Below are positions 1 through 8,399 of a stretch of DNA of 64,000 nt, in pieces. Numbering within the stretch: position 1 is the stretch's first letter; each line of letters starts with the position of its first letter. The position numbers were made by a program, and so were the translations under genes. The notes under the pieces are model-generated. The model was not told the origin of the DNA and ran no database searches. It worked only from the letters and a program-made list of their open reading frames with translations. Location of the stretch: positions 62,001-126,000 of the forward strand of contig JAXMAM010000002.1 in the NCBI GenBank assembly GCA_046350455.1, written 5' to 3'. The stretch comes from CAZXGD01 sp046350455 (GTDB taxonomy: Bacteria > Planctomycetota > Phycisphaerae > Phycisphaerales > SM1A02).

Positions 1-1101
1 GCGCGGCTCGCCAAACTCCACCGCCACCATCAGGCCGCGGCCGCGGACATCCTGGATGAACTCATACCGCTGCTGCAGCGCGCGCAGGCCAGCCATCAGG
101 CGCTGGCCCATCTGCTGGGCGCGCTCGTTCAGGCGTTCCTCGTCGCACACGCTCAGCACCGCCAGGCCAGCAGCCATGGCCAGTCCGCCCATGTGGAAGG
201 TGCTGCTGTGCACGATGGCGCGCTCCATGCTGCTGAACGTGCGCCTCCACACATCGCCGCGCACCAGCACGGCGCCCACGGGCACGTACGCGCCCGACAA
301 CGCCTTGCTCAGCACCACGATGTCCGCTGCGCAGCCCTGCTCCTGGTGCAGCGCCAGGAACGTGCCCGTGCGGCACACGCCAGTCTGCACCTCGTCCGCC
401 ACGAACAGCGCGCCCGCGCGCTTGCACAGCCGCGCGGCCTCCGCCAGATATCCCGGAGGCGCGATGTTCACGCCCTTGCCCTGGATGGGCTCCACCACAA
501 AGGCCGCCACCTGGCGTGCAGCCAGCGCGCGCTCCAGGGCGGGCAGGTCGCCAAAGGACACCTGGTGGCAGTCAGGCATCAGCGGCCCAAATCCGCTCCG
601 GAAGCTCTCGCATCCATTCAGCGCCAGCGAGCCAGCCGTCAGCCCATGGAACGCCTTGTCCGCATACAGGACGGCCGAGCGGCCTGTGGCGCACTTGGCG
701 AACTTCAGCGCAGCCTCCACGCCTTCTGTGCCACTGTTGGCAAAGAACACGTGCTCCAGGCCCAGGTTGGTCCGCTCCTTCAACTCGCGCGCCAGCACGC
801 CAGCCAGCACCGGCGTGTCGAACTGCACCATGCTGGCAGCGTCCATGGCCAGGAAGTCCGTGAGCGCCTTCTTCACCACTGGGTGGTTGCGCCCCACGTT
901 GCACACCGCGTACCCGCCCAGAAAGTCCAGATACTGGCGGCCCTTCTCGTCGTACAGGAATGGGCCCTCGGCGCGCACGTAGAAGCGGTCGTAGCCGATG
1001 GTCCGCAGCACCCGGGCGAACTGGGGGTTGACGTGCTCTGCAAAAAGCTCGTGGCTCCTGGCCTGGTTCTCTCTCAGCACTTGCTGCAGGTCAAAGGGCA
1101 C
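1..1101 (-). CDS. Class III (ornithine/acetylornithine-type) PLP aminotransferase, 3' end outside window
   Basis: A reading frame of 367 codons runs to the window edge without a stop, so the C-terminus is missing. The translation shows the class III aminotransferase fold: FLGGYAVCNVGRNHP near the N-terminus, FANSGTEGVEAALK (PLP phosphate loop), VADEVQTGVCRTG (cofactor Asp) and VVLSKALSGAYVP, whose Lys at about residue 266 should be the Schiff-base lysine. The GTG at 1101 is preferred as start because GGAG lies 7 nt upstream and the frame has no nearby ATG. Family members move an amino group from ornithine, acetylornithine, GABA or putrescine to 2-oxoglutarate; the exact substrate cannot be told from the sequence. 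It is transcribed divergently from the RdgC-like gene across about 110 bp. Confidence 0.85.
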   Translation of the reverse strand, partial: MPFDLQQVLRENQARSHELFAEHVNPQFARVLRTIGYDRFYVRAEGPFLYDEKGRQYLDFLGGYAVCNVGRNHPVVKKALTDFLAMDAASMVQFDTPVLAGVLARELKERTNLGLEHVFFANSGTEGVEAALKFAKCATGRSAVLYADKAFHGLTAGSLALNGCESFRSGFGPLMPDCHQVSFGDLPALERALAARQVAAFVVEPIQGKGVNIAPPGYLAEAARLCKRAGALFVADEVQTGVCRTGTFLALHQEQGCAADIVVLSKALSGAYVPVGAVLVRGDVWRRTFSSMERAIVHSSTFHMGGLAMAAGLAVLSVCDEERLNERAQQMGQRLMAGLRALQQRYEFIQDVRGRGLMVAVEFGEPR

Positions 1102-1212
1102 GGGTGGGCTCCATGGCGAGCCCCTCAAGGGTAGCGGTTCCGGGCTCCAGAGGGCGGTGGAAAAACTGTCGGAAGTGGCCGCCACACCCCGTTGGCAGGC
1201 CACCATGCGCAC

Positions 1213-2448
1213 ATGCCCTTCCGCGACGGATCCGTTTCGTACTCCCGTTTCACCCTGCAAGGCGACGTGCCAGCCCAGGCTGACGACGCCGCCTTTGCCG
1301 CCCTGAAGTCCGGGGCCATTCGCCCGGGTGCGCTGAAGGACGAGGGCACCGCCAGCGGCTGGTGCACTGGCCGCCATGTGTTCGACACCGACTTCAGCTG
1401 GGAGCACTGCGGATTCCCAGGTCTCCTCCTGTGCGCCATGCGCATGGAGGCTGCCAAGGTTCCCTCCGAGATCCGCCGCGCCTACCAGGCCATGGCTGCA
1501 GACGCCTTGGCAGCGCGGACCGAGGACGGCCAGGCTGCGTTCCTCAGCCGCACCGCCAAGCGTGAGGCGCGCGAAGAGGCCGACCGCCGCTGCACAGAGG
1601 AGATCCGCGAAGGCAAGTACCGCCGCATCTCCATGGTGCCAGTGCTCGTGGATCTGGCGCAGCGGTCCGTGCTGGCGCCAGTCGCCAGCGATGCCGCGTT
1701 CACCGAGCTGCGCGGTCTGCTCGACGCCTCGTTTGGCTGCAAGCTCATGCGCCGCTCCTCTGGCGCCGTGGCGGCCGACCTGCTGGGCGCCCGCGGCGCC
1801 ACCAGCGACCTGGAGGACGCGCTTCCCGATGTCTTCACCCCGCCGCCAGCGGAAGCGCTGGCGCGCGCCGCAGAGGGCGAAATCACCGTGCGCAGCTCTG
1901 CCCGCCCCGAAGTGCCGTGGGCGATGGCAGGCGGAGATGCCGCCGACTTCCTGGGCAACGTCTTCCTGCTGTGGCTGTGGTGGCACGCCGAGGCGCGCGA
2001 AGGCGTGGTGGAGATGAAGGACGTGACCGCGGCCATCGTCATAGACAAGGTGGTGGACCTGGAATGCCCGTGGGGCGTGACCGGCAGGCTGTCGCTGCGC
2101 GGCTCGCTGCCCACCCGCACGCAGGAGGCGGCCAAGGCGCTGCAGACTGGCAAGTGGCCGCGCAAGCTGGGCCTCCTCATCGGCGCGCACGGCCTGGAGT
2201 ACGAATGCACGCTGCAGGGCGACCGCTTCCAGGTGACCGGCCTCAAGCTGCCACCCACCAGCGAGGCGGCGCGCACGCCGCGCCTGGAGCTGGAGGAGCG
2301 CCTGGACCGCCTGAGCACCTTCGACAGCGTGCTCATGGGCCTGTACGAGCACTTCCTGGCAGAGCGCTTTGGCCGAGGCTGGCCCACGCGCAAGCAGCAG
2401 ATTGCCGACTGGATCCACGCGCGGACCGCAGTGCGCGCTGCAGGCTGA
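1213..2448 (+). CDS. RdgC-like recombination-associated protein (tentative)
   Basis: The protein is 411 aa from the ATG at 1213; an in-frame TTG at 1192 is possible but has no ribosome site. It has no signal peptide or membrane segment. Residues 60-200 resemble the RdgC layout: a strand ending LLLCAMRMEAAKVPSEI, a charged stretch (FLSRTAKREAREEADRRCTEEI), then KYRRISMVPVLVDL and a helix FTELRGLLDASFG. E. coli RdgC is about 300 aa and forms a ring around DNA that restrains RecA; this protein is about 100 residues longer at the C-terminus. The match is by pattern only, so the family assignment is moderate. An unrelated DNA- or protein-binding role is possible. The next gene, on the opposite strand, ends 14 bp downstream. 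Confidence 0.5.
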   Translation: MPFRDGSVSYSRFTLQGDVPAQADDAAFAALKSGAIRPGALKDEGTASGWCTGRHVFDTDFSWEHCGFPGLLLCAMRMEAAKVPSEIRRAYQAMAADALAARTEDGQAAFLSRTAKREAREEADRRCTEEIREGKYRRISMVPVLVDLAQRSVLAPVASDAAFTELRGLLDASFGCKLMRRSSGAVAADLLGARGATSDLEDALPDVFTPPPAEALARAAEGEITVRSSARPEVPWAMAGGDAADFLGNVFLLWLWWHAEAREGVVEMKDVTAAIVIDKVVDLECPWGVTGRLSLRGSLPTRTQEAAKALQTGKWPRKLGLLIGAHGLEYECTLQGDRFQVTGLKLPPTSEAARTPRLELEERLDRLSTFDSVLMGLYEHFLAERFGRGWPTRKQQIADWIHARTAVRAAG

Positions 2449-2462
2449 GCCGCGCGAACACG

Positions 2463-3737
2463 CTAGCCGCGGACCCGCTCCAGCACCACGTATGTGAAGT
2501 CCTGCGCCTTGCCCCACGGCGTGACGTGCGTCTCGGCGCAGCTGCGCACCAGCCGGAAGGCCGGCGCAAAGCGCGCGGCCAGCTCCTGCGCGCTGGAGCG
2601 GCACACTGGCAGCCCGCTGCAGGTGGCGGGTCCGGTGGGCGCAAAGGTGGCGATCACCGCGTGGCCCCCCGGGCGCACGCTGGCCGCAGCCTGCGTCACG
2701 TACTGCTGCTGGTCGTGCGCGCTGGTCAGGAAGTGGAAGACTGCGCGGTCGTGCCACGCGTCGCAGGCTGGCAGCGGCTGCGGCGCGCGCACGTCCCGCG
2801 CCAGCCACTGCACGCGTGCGGCATCAGCGCCAGCGCGTGCGCGCGCGCGCTCCAGCGCAGCATGCGAGGTATCGACCACGGTGACAGCAGCCACGCCTCG
2901 CTGGAGGAGCGCAGGCGCCAGCCCAGACTGCCCACCGCCCACGTCCAGCACATGGGCGGGCAGGGGCGTCAGGCCGCACAGCAGCTCCAGCGAGCATGCT
3001 GGCTCCGCCTGGTGCCAGCTCAGCTCCTGGTCTGCCTTGGCCTGGTAGACGCGCTCCCAATGCTGCGCCTGGTCAGCGCGCCGCACAGCCTGGCAGAACG
3101 CGTGGATCAGCGCCGGGTCCTTCACGCCGCGCGCGCGCTCCACGCCGCTGGAGACATCCACGCCCCACGGCAGCACAGCGCGCACGCGCTCCTCCACGTT
3201 CTCTGGCGTGAGCCCGCCCGCCAAGAGGGCGGGGTGCTGCAGCCCGTGCAGCGCCTCCCGCAGGCCCTCCATGGCAATGGGCTGGCCAGACCCGCCGCGC
3301 GGACCATCCAGCACCAGCGTTCGCACCGCGCGGCATGCGTCCCACCGCGCCAGCGCCACAGCCGTGCACGCAAAGCCGCGCAGCACCGCATGACCTTGCG
3401 CCGCCACGGCAGCGCAGGTCTCCTCGCTCTCGTTTCCGTGCAGCTGCACTGCGCCGCGCCACCACGTCAGCACCGGGTGGTCTGGCCCAGCGTCCACCAG
3501 CAGCGCCACGGGTTCCAGCCCTGGTGGCAGGCGCTCCAGCACGCGCTCTGCGGCGGCGCGATCCACGCACCGCGGGCTGGCCGCGTGGAACACCAGGCCC
3601 ACCATGTCAGCCCCCGCCTCGGCAGCAGCCACTGCATGCTCTGGCGCTGTCACCCCGCAGATCTTGATCCGCGTGCGCCCCCCGTGCGCGTTTCCCGCGC
3701 GCCCATCCTGCGCGCGCGTCTCCGCTGCGCGGCTCAC
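2463..3737 (-). CDS. trpF: Phosphoribosylanthranilate isomerase fused to a SAM-dependent methyltransferase
   Basis: This is a 424-aa two-domain protein. Residues 20-220 are a TrpF TIM barrel: RIKICGVT with the catalytic Cys27, GADMVGLVF, LDGPRGGSGQP, LLAGGLTPENV and GVDVSSGVE with the catalytic Asp194. TrpF converts phosphoribosylanthranilate to CdRP in tryptophan synthesis. Residues 222-424 are a class I methyltransferase: HWERVYQAKADQELSWHQ, motif I VLDVGGGQSGL (263-273), an acidic residue at Asp289 that should bind the SAM ribose, and WLARDV. The frame is continuous through the junction with no stop or internal start signal, so this is a true fusion rather than two overlapping genes. The GTG start overlaps the rhomboid stop by 4 nt (GTGA), implying translational coupling. 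The methyl acceptor is unknown. No other trp gene lies nearby. Confidence 0.88.
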   Translation of the reverse strand: MSRAAETRAQDGRAGNAHGGRTRIKICGVTAPEHAVAAAEAGADMVGLVFHAASPRCVDRAAAERVLERLPPGLEPVALLVDAGPDHPVLTWWRGAVQLHGNESEETCAAVAAQGHAVLRGFACTAVALARWDACRAVRTLVLDGPRGGSGQPIAMEGLREALHGLQHPALLAGGLTPENVEERVRAVLPWGVDVSSGVERARGVKDPALIHAFCQAVRRADQAQHWERVYQAKADQELSWHQAEPACSLELLCGLTPLPAHVLDVGGGQSGLAPALLQRGVAAVTVVDTSHAALERARARAGADAARVQWLARDVRAPQPLPACDAWHDRAVFHFLTSAHDQQQYVTQAAASVRPGGHAVIATFAPTGPATCSGLPVCRSSAQELAARFAPAFRLVRSCAETHVTPWGKAQDFTYVVLERVRG

Positions 3738-4825
3738 GCGCCCACCTCAGCGCGCAGCGCGGCCACCAGCGGCTGATGGCTGGCCTGCAGCCCCAGCCCA
3801 ATGGCAGCCAGGTGCTCGCGCGCCTTCGCCGGGTCATCCAGCTTGCGCGCATAGATCACAGCCAGCATCAGCCGCGTCTGATCCGCGTCGGCAGAGGTGG
3901 GCGCAGCGCGCAGGCTCTCCTGGAACAAGCGTGCGGCGTCGTCAAACTCTCCGCGCGCAAACGCCTGTGTTCCCTGCTCATGCAGGCGCTTTGCCAGCTG
4001 GCTGTTCGACACGCCTGGCGGCGGCTGCATGCTCCCGCCGCGCGCCTGCGGCGCCTTGGGCGCAGCGGTGGCTTCGCGCTGCAGCCGGTTGGAAACCGCG
4101 CCCTCCCATGGCCCTTGTCCATCAGCCTGGCGGACGGCGCTCCGCATCACCTGTCGGCGCCGCATCTGCTTCAGCAGGAACACCAGGTCCAGATCGGTGC
4201 GCTTCAGCAGTCCAGTGGCCAGCAGAGCGCACGCCACCACAAAGCCGTAGCCCACGCCGCCCAGGTGCGCCCAGTGCGCCACGCCATCGGGCGAGCCCAG
4301 CACGCCAAAGATGTCCAGCGCCACGTAGAGCGCCACCAGCAGCATGCCAGGCACGGGGAACAAGCGGGTGAGGAAGAGCACGATGATCCGCGCACGCGGG
4401 AACAGCACCACAAACGCCCCGGTCACCGCGCTCACCGATCCGCTGGCGCCGATGGCCGATCCACCGTGGAGCATCATTTGCAGGGCGCCCGCAGCCATGC
4501 CGCCGGTCAGGTACAGCAGGGCAAACCCCCACCAGCGCAACCGGCTCTCCAGCGCCACGCCAAAGGCCCAGAGGAACACCATGTTGCCCAGGAGGTGCCA
4601 GATATCCCCGGGATCGTGGAGGAACTGGTAGGTGATCGGCTGCCAAAAGTGGAAGTTGGCGTTGCTCAGGGCAAAGGTCTTCAGCATCCATTGCAGCTCG
4701 GCCTGGCTGCCGTTCTTGGCCAGCAGCAGGGTCACCACGTAGACCATGCCGTTCAGGACCACCAGCGTGGGGGTGGTCCGCGGCGCCCGCGGTGCATACA
4801 GATCTGTGCCGACTGGAAGTGCCAT
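3734..4825 (-). CDS. Rhomboid intramembrane serine protease with C-terminal TPR-like tail
   Basis: A 363-aa membrane protein. Residues 20-205 hold about six hydrophobic segments with the rhomboid signatures: WHLLGNM (His77, Asn81 in the oxyanion region), GASGS with nucleophile Ser128, and HWAHLGG with catalytic His187. The region from about 210 is soluble and charged, then about 270-345 looks like TPR helices (LHEQGTQAFARGEFDDAARLFQESL). Rhomboids cleave transmembrane helices inside the bilayer; the tail probably recruits a partner. The gene is read divergently from citrate synthase and overlaps the trpF-methyltransferase gene by 4 nt, so the two are co-translated. TAGTCT lies 9 nt upstream of the ATG and no Shine-Dalgarno sequence is visible. 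Confidence 0.88.
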   Translation of the reverse strand: MALPVGTDLYAPRAPRTTPTLVVLNGMVYVVTLLLAKNGSQAELQWMLKTFALSNANFHFWQPITYQFLHDPGDIWHLLGNMVFLWAFGVALESRLRWWGFALLYLTGGMAAGALQMMLHGGSAIGASGSVSAVTGAFVVLFPRARIIVLFLTRLFPVPGMLLVALYVALDIFGVLGSPDGVAHWAHLGGVGYGFVVACALLATGLLKRTDLDLVFLLKQMRRRQVMRSAVRQADGQGPWEGAVSNRLQREATAAPKAPQARGGSMQPPPGVSNSQLAKRLHEQGTQAFARGEFDDAARLFQESLRAAPTSADADQTRLMLAVIYARKLDDPAKAREHLAAIGLGLQASHQPLVAALRAEVGA

Positions 4826-4921
4826 GGCTGGGATAGACTATTCGCCCCGCGCCATGCAGCAGGACTTGTCCCCTGGGCATCTGCGCCAAGTCGTCCCTCA
4901 TTGACCCGCAAAGGAACCGCC

Positions 4922-6061
4922 ATGACCGCCGCACCCGTGCTTGACAAGGGCCTCGCCAACACCATCGCAGCAGAGACGCAGATGAGCTTCATTGATGGTG
5001 GCAAGGGCGTCCTGGAGTACGTGGGGTACGACATTGACTCGCTGGCCCGCAACGCCACCTTCGAGGAGACGGTCTTCCTGCTGTGGAACCTGCGCCTGCC
5101 CAAGCGCGCCGAGCTGGACGCGCTGTGCGCCGAGATCCGCGCTGAGTACGACCTGCCGGAGGAAGTCTGGCAGATGATCCGCAGCACGCCGCGCACCGCG
5201 CATCCCATGCACATGCTGCGCACCCTGGTGAGCAGCCTGGGCATGTTCGACGCCAAGGCCGACGAAAACGATCCTGCCAGCAACCGCCGCAAGAGCATCA
5301 AGCTGTTGGCCAAGACGCCCACCATCGTGGCAGCGTTCGACCGCCACCGCAAGGGCAAGCCCCTGGTGCGCCCCAACCCCAAGCTGGGCATGGCGGAGAA
5401 CTTCCTCTACATGCTGAACGGCGCTGAGCCCACCGCTGCGGTGGCCCGCGCGCTGGACGTGTGCCTGGTGCTCCACGCAGACCACGGCCTGAACGCCAGC
5501 ACCTTCGCGGCGCGCGTCACCATCAGCACGCTCAGCGACATGTACAGCGCCATCACCACCGCCATCGGCACCCTCAAGGGCCCGCTGCACGGCGGCGCCA
5601 ACGAAGAGGTGATGCACATGCTGAACGAGATCGGCACCATGGAGCGCGTGGAGCCCTACATCCGCGCCCGTCTGGCTGCCAAGGACCGCATCATGGGCTT
5701 TGGCCACCGCGTCTACAAGGCGCTGGATCCGCGCGCCGGCTACCTCAAGACCTTCGCCAAGCAGATCGCCACCGACACTGGCAACCAGAAGCTGTACGAG
5801 ATGTCCACGCGCATCGAGGACATCATGCGCGCTGAGGTGGCCGCCAAGGGCATCTACCCCAACGTGGATTTCTACAGCGCCACCACGTACTACTCCATCG
5901 GCATTGACCTGGATCTGTTCACGTGCATGTTCGCCATCAGCCGCATCGCTGGCTGGACGGGCCACTGCATGGAGCAGCTGGCGGCCAACCGCCTCATCCG
6001 CCCGCAGGCTGAGTATGTGGGACCGCACGACCTGCAGTGGGTGGAGATGAAGGCTCGCTAG
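4922..6061 (+). CDS. gltA: Citrate synthase
   Basis: This 379-aa enzyme condenses oxaloacetate with acetyl-CoA at the entry of the TCA cycle. Family motifs appear in order: FIDGGKGVLEYVGYDI at the N-terminus, LVLHADHGLNAST near residue 184, GPLHGGANEEV near 221 (catalytic His), GFGHRVYK near 260 and NVDFYSA near 314 (catalytic Asp). The length fits the short dimeric form of Gram-positives and archaea rather than the roughly 430-aa NADH-regulated type. The frame is open far upstream, but the ATG at 4922 is chosen because AAAGGAA precedes it and the N-terminus then aligns with the family. It converges on the metallo-beta-lactamase gene with 12 bp between stops. Confidence 0.95.
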   Translation: MTAAPVLDKGLANTIAAETQMSFIDGGKGVLEYVGYDIDSLARNATFEETVFLLWNLRLPKRAELDALCAEIRAEYDLPEEVWQMIRSTPRTAHPMHMLRTLVSSLGMFDAKADENDPASNRRKSIKLLAKTPTIVAAFDRHRKGKPLVRPNPKLGMAENFLYMLNGAEPTAAVARALDVCLVLHADHGLNASTFAARVTISTLSDMYSAITTAIGTLKGPLHGGANEEVMHMLNEIGTMERVEPYIRARLAAKDRIMGFGHRVYKALDPRAGYLKTFAKQIATDTGNQKLYEMSTRIEDIMRAEVAAKGIYPNVDFYSATTYYSIGIDLDLFTCMFAISRIAGWTGHCMEQLAANRLIRPQAEYVGPHDLQWVEMKAR

Positions 6062-6073
6062 CCCGCGGAAGAT

Positions 6074-6802
6074 CTAGATCTCAAGCAGCTGGCCGTCGTA
6101 CAGGCGCGGGATCTGCGTGCTGTGCTCGTCAAAGTCATCTGGCATGTGCACCAGGTGCATGCGGGCGCGCACGTCTGCAGGCAGTCCGTTCAGGTGCTCC
6201 ACGGGCGTGTGCGCCGGGGCAGGGCTGGTCTCGTGCACCATCACGTCGGCCTGCTTCAGCCACTCCACGTGCGCGGGGTCCCACGCTGTGTCGCCGCTCC
6301 AGCCCAGGCAGCGGCGGCCATCGCTCAGAAGGAATCCGCAGCAGGGCACGGTGTGCCGGCCGCGGCGGAAGCGCACGCTGAGCGGGCCAACCTGCGCGGA
6401 GCTGTCCTCAGGCAGCACGTGCAGCGAAAAGTAGTCGGCCAGCGTGGCGGTGCCATACTGGTCCATGGCGGGCGCCAGGCGCTCCCAGATCCGGTCAGCC
6501 ACCTCGCGCATGGCATGCAGGCGCGGCAGTGGATGTCCGGTCTTCCGGTGGTGCAGCCAGCGCACGAACCCAAAGGCCTCCAGGCCGTTCACGTGGTCGC
6601 CGTGCAGGTGCGTGATGAGGATGTCGTCAATGGACAGCGGGGAAAGCGCCACACCGCTGCGTGCCGATGCATCGGCGAGGGCCCCCATGATGGAGTCTGG
6701 TGCGTCAATGAGCACCGTGCCCGCTGGGTCCACGATGGCCGCAGAGGATCCATAGTGCCGTGCGCTGAACGCATCTCCTGTGCCGACGACGACGACCTTC
6801 AC
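6074..6802 (-). CDS. Metallo-beta-lactamase-fold hydrolase, RNase Z-like
   Basis: A 242-aa soluble protein starting at a GTG at 6802. The first strand MKVVVVGTGDAF and the metal motif THLHGDH (His65, His67, Asp69, His70) are typical. Further metal ligands are expected at the His of RGRHTVP, the Asp of SGDTAWD and a His of HLVHMPDD. This layout matches the RNase Z/ElaC-like and related phosphodiesterase branch of the fold, but the long exosite arm of true tRNase Z is not evident. A role in tRNA 3' processing or in hydrolysis of small phosphodiesters is therefore only inferred. The longer frame upstream (to 6925) would overlap the divergent gene and was rejected. TACGCT sits 7 nt before the GTG. 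Confidence 0.82.
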   Translation of the reverse strand: MKVVVVGTGDAFSARHYGSSAAIVDPAGTVLIDAPDSIMGALADASARSGVALSPLSIDDILITHLHGDHVNGLEAFGFVRWLHHRKTGHPLPRLHAMREVADRIWERLAPAMDQYGTATLADYFSLHVLPEDSSAQVGPLSVRFRRGRHTVPCCGFLLSDGRRCLGWSGDTAWDPAHVEWLKQADVMVHETSPAPAHTPVEHLNGLPADVRARMHLVHMPDDFDEHSTQIPRLYDGQLLEI

Positions 6803-6809
6803 GAAGCCC

Positions 6810-6815
6810 AGCGTA
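6810..6815 (-). promoter_or_regulatory. TANNNT box 7 nt before the MBL-fold gene start
   Basis: TACGCT on the minus strand, separated by exactly 7 nt from the GTG at 6802; no ribosome site in between. It fits a -10 element of a leaderless transcript. Confidence 0.45.
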
Positions 6816-6847
6816 CAACAGCGCTTGCGAAGTGGTGTCGGCGCAGG

Positions 6848-6853
6848 TACCGT
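6848..6853 (+). promoter_or_regulatory. TANNNT box 7 nt before the beta-barrel gene start
   Basis: TACCGT, exactly 7 nt before ATG 6861. It shares the 58-bp divergent gap with the previous box, so two leaderless promoters may face away from each other. Confidence 0.45.
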
Positions 6854-6860
6854 TCCCCGG

Positions 6861-8399
6861 ATGCTCGTCGTCGGGAGGACCTCTGCGGTCGCGTTGCTCG
6901 CGGCCACGCCCGTGCTCCTGTGCACGACGATCGCACACGCCCAGACTGCTGCTGAACTCGCCGGCCGCCTGCGCCCGGGCTCCGACCCCGCACAGCAGCT
7001 CCAGGATCAGCTGAACCAGCAGGACGCGGAGTACCGCCGCCGGTTCTTTGCCGACACGCCCATCGCAGACCGCATCCTGGTGGACTACGGCGGGTCCTTC
7101 CGCTTTGGCTACAACCTGGTGCAGGACTCACAGAGCCGCAACCAGCAGATGTTCCAGTACGACGGCCGCTTCTACGGCCGCGTGGAGCTGGACGGCTTCC
7201 TGCGCCTGTATGGCCGCCTGCGCGTCCAGTACAACGACTGGAACACCATCGGGGACTACGCGCCCAGCGACGAGGGCTGGCAGAACCCCATCGGCGAGCT
7301 CTACTGGGCTGAGTTTGACTTCAGCAACTGGCTGGCCTCCACCGACGGCCAGCAGCGCGCGTGGCAGCTCAGCGTGAAGGGCGGGCGCCAGTACATCATC
7401 TGGACCACAGGCCTCACGCTCAGCGACTACATGTACGCCGGCGAGCTGGACGCCCGGTACGACATCTGGAGCTTCCAGGGCATCGTGGGCGTCACGGCTG
7501 GCCACGACACAGTGGACTGGGACACCTCGCGCCCTGGGTATGACACAGACACCAGCCGCCTGTATCTGGGCGGCCGCATCACGGCAGACCTGGGCAGCTT
7601 CTCGCCGTACTTCTTCTACCTGGCGCAGTTTGACCAGAATGCAGGGCAGACGGCCAACCTGCCGCCCGGCGTGGCGCCTGCCTTCCAGGCGCCCACCAAG
7701 TTTGGCTACGACAGCCAGTACTGGGGGCTTGGCACCAACGGCACTGTGGGCGCCAACTGGCTCTACCGCGCTGAACTGGTGCTGGAGACCGGCTCCACCT
7801 GGAGCGACTCCATCAAGCACGACCCCACCATTCCTCCCAACCTGCTGGCCACGCCGCAGCACCGCGTGCCTGTGCTGGCCGAGGCCGGCATCTTTGGCGC
7901 CACATGGCTGGCGCGCGACGCTGCCGACACGCGCGTGGACCTGCAGCTGGTGGCTGGCTCAGGCTCTGTCTTCCGTCTGGACTCTGGCAACACCTACGGC
8001 GGCATCCTGCCCGGCCACACCGACACCAGCTTCAACTCCAACGGCTACGTGAACACTGGCCTGGTCTTTGCGCCAGATCCAGCCAACATCTGCGCGCCGT
8101 CGGTCACCTTCAGCTTCAGCCCGTTCCACAGCACAGAGACGCCTGGCGACATGCGCGTCAGCGTGACCGCCTTCCTGTACCTGCGCTGGGAGGCAGATGC
8201 GCCCATCAGCGTGCCCACCCAGCTGGGCGGCTCCAACCTGCTGGGCAGCGAATACGACTTCAACGTGGACTGGCGCCTGTGGAGCGACATCAACTTCAGC
8301 TTCCGCTACGGCATCTTCGTGCCCAACACAGGTGTGTTCACGGATGTGGAGAGCGAGCCCCGGCAGTTCCTGTACTCGGGGGTGACCTATGCGTTCTAG
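6861..8399 (+). CDS. Predicted outer-membrane beta-barrel protein
   Basis: A 512-aa protein with a signal peptide (VALLAATPVLLCTTIAHAQ, cleavage after about residue 27). The mature part is rich in alternating aromatic/polar strands, for example FRFGYNLVQDS, YGRLRVQYNDW and FYGRVELDGFLRLYG. It ends in YSGVTYAF, and a C-terminal Phe is typical of proteins inserted by the BAM machinery. I recognise no specific porin family; alginate-export-like or generic porin barrels are possible. The downstream lipoprotein gene starts 11 nt before this stop, so the two are co-translated. TACCGT sits exactly 7 nt before the ATG with no ribosome site, suggesting a leaderless transcript. The gene opens a plus-strand block continuing into fecR-like and cyclase genes. 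Confidence 0.7.
   Translation: MLVVGRTSAVALLAATPVLLCTTIAHAQTAAELAGRLRPGSDPAQQLQDQLNQQDAEYRRRFFADTPIADRILVDYGGSFRFGYNLVQDSQSRNQQMFQYDGRFYGRVELDGFLRLYGRLRVQYNDWNTIGDYAPSDEGWQNPIGELYWAEFDFSNWLASTDGQQRAWQLSVKGGRQYIIWTTGLTLSDYMYAGELDARYDIWSFQGIVGVTAGHDTVDWDTSRPGYDTDTSRLYLGGRITADLGSFSPYFFYLAQFDQNAGQTANLPPGVAPAFQAPTKFGYDSQYWGLGTNGTVGANWLYRAELVLETGSTWSDSIKHDPTIPPNLLATPQHRVPVLAEAGIFGATWLARDAADTRVDLQLVAGSGSVFRLDSGNTYGGILPGHTDTSFNSNGYVNTGLVFAPDPANICAPSVTFSFSPFHSTETPGDMRVSVTAFLYLRWEADAPISVPTQLGGSNLLGSEYDFNVDWRLWSDINFSFRYGIFVPNTGVFTDVESEPRQFLYSGVTYAF

Noticed and set aside
6070..6081. Perfect 12-bp palindrome AGATCTAGATCT between convergent stops
   Set aside because: It lies across the metallo-beta-lactamase stop codon and is too short and AT-balanced to act as a terminator; it is probably chance.
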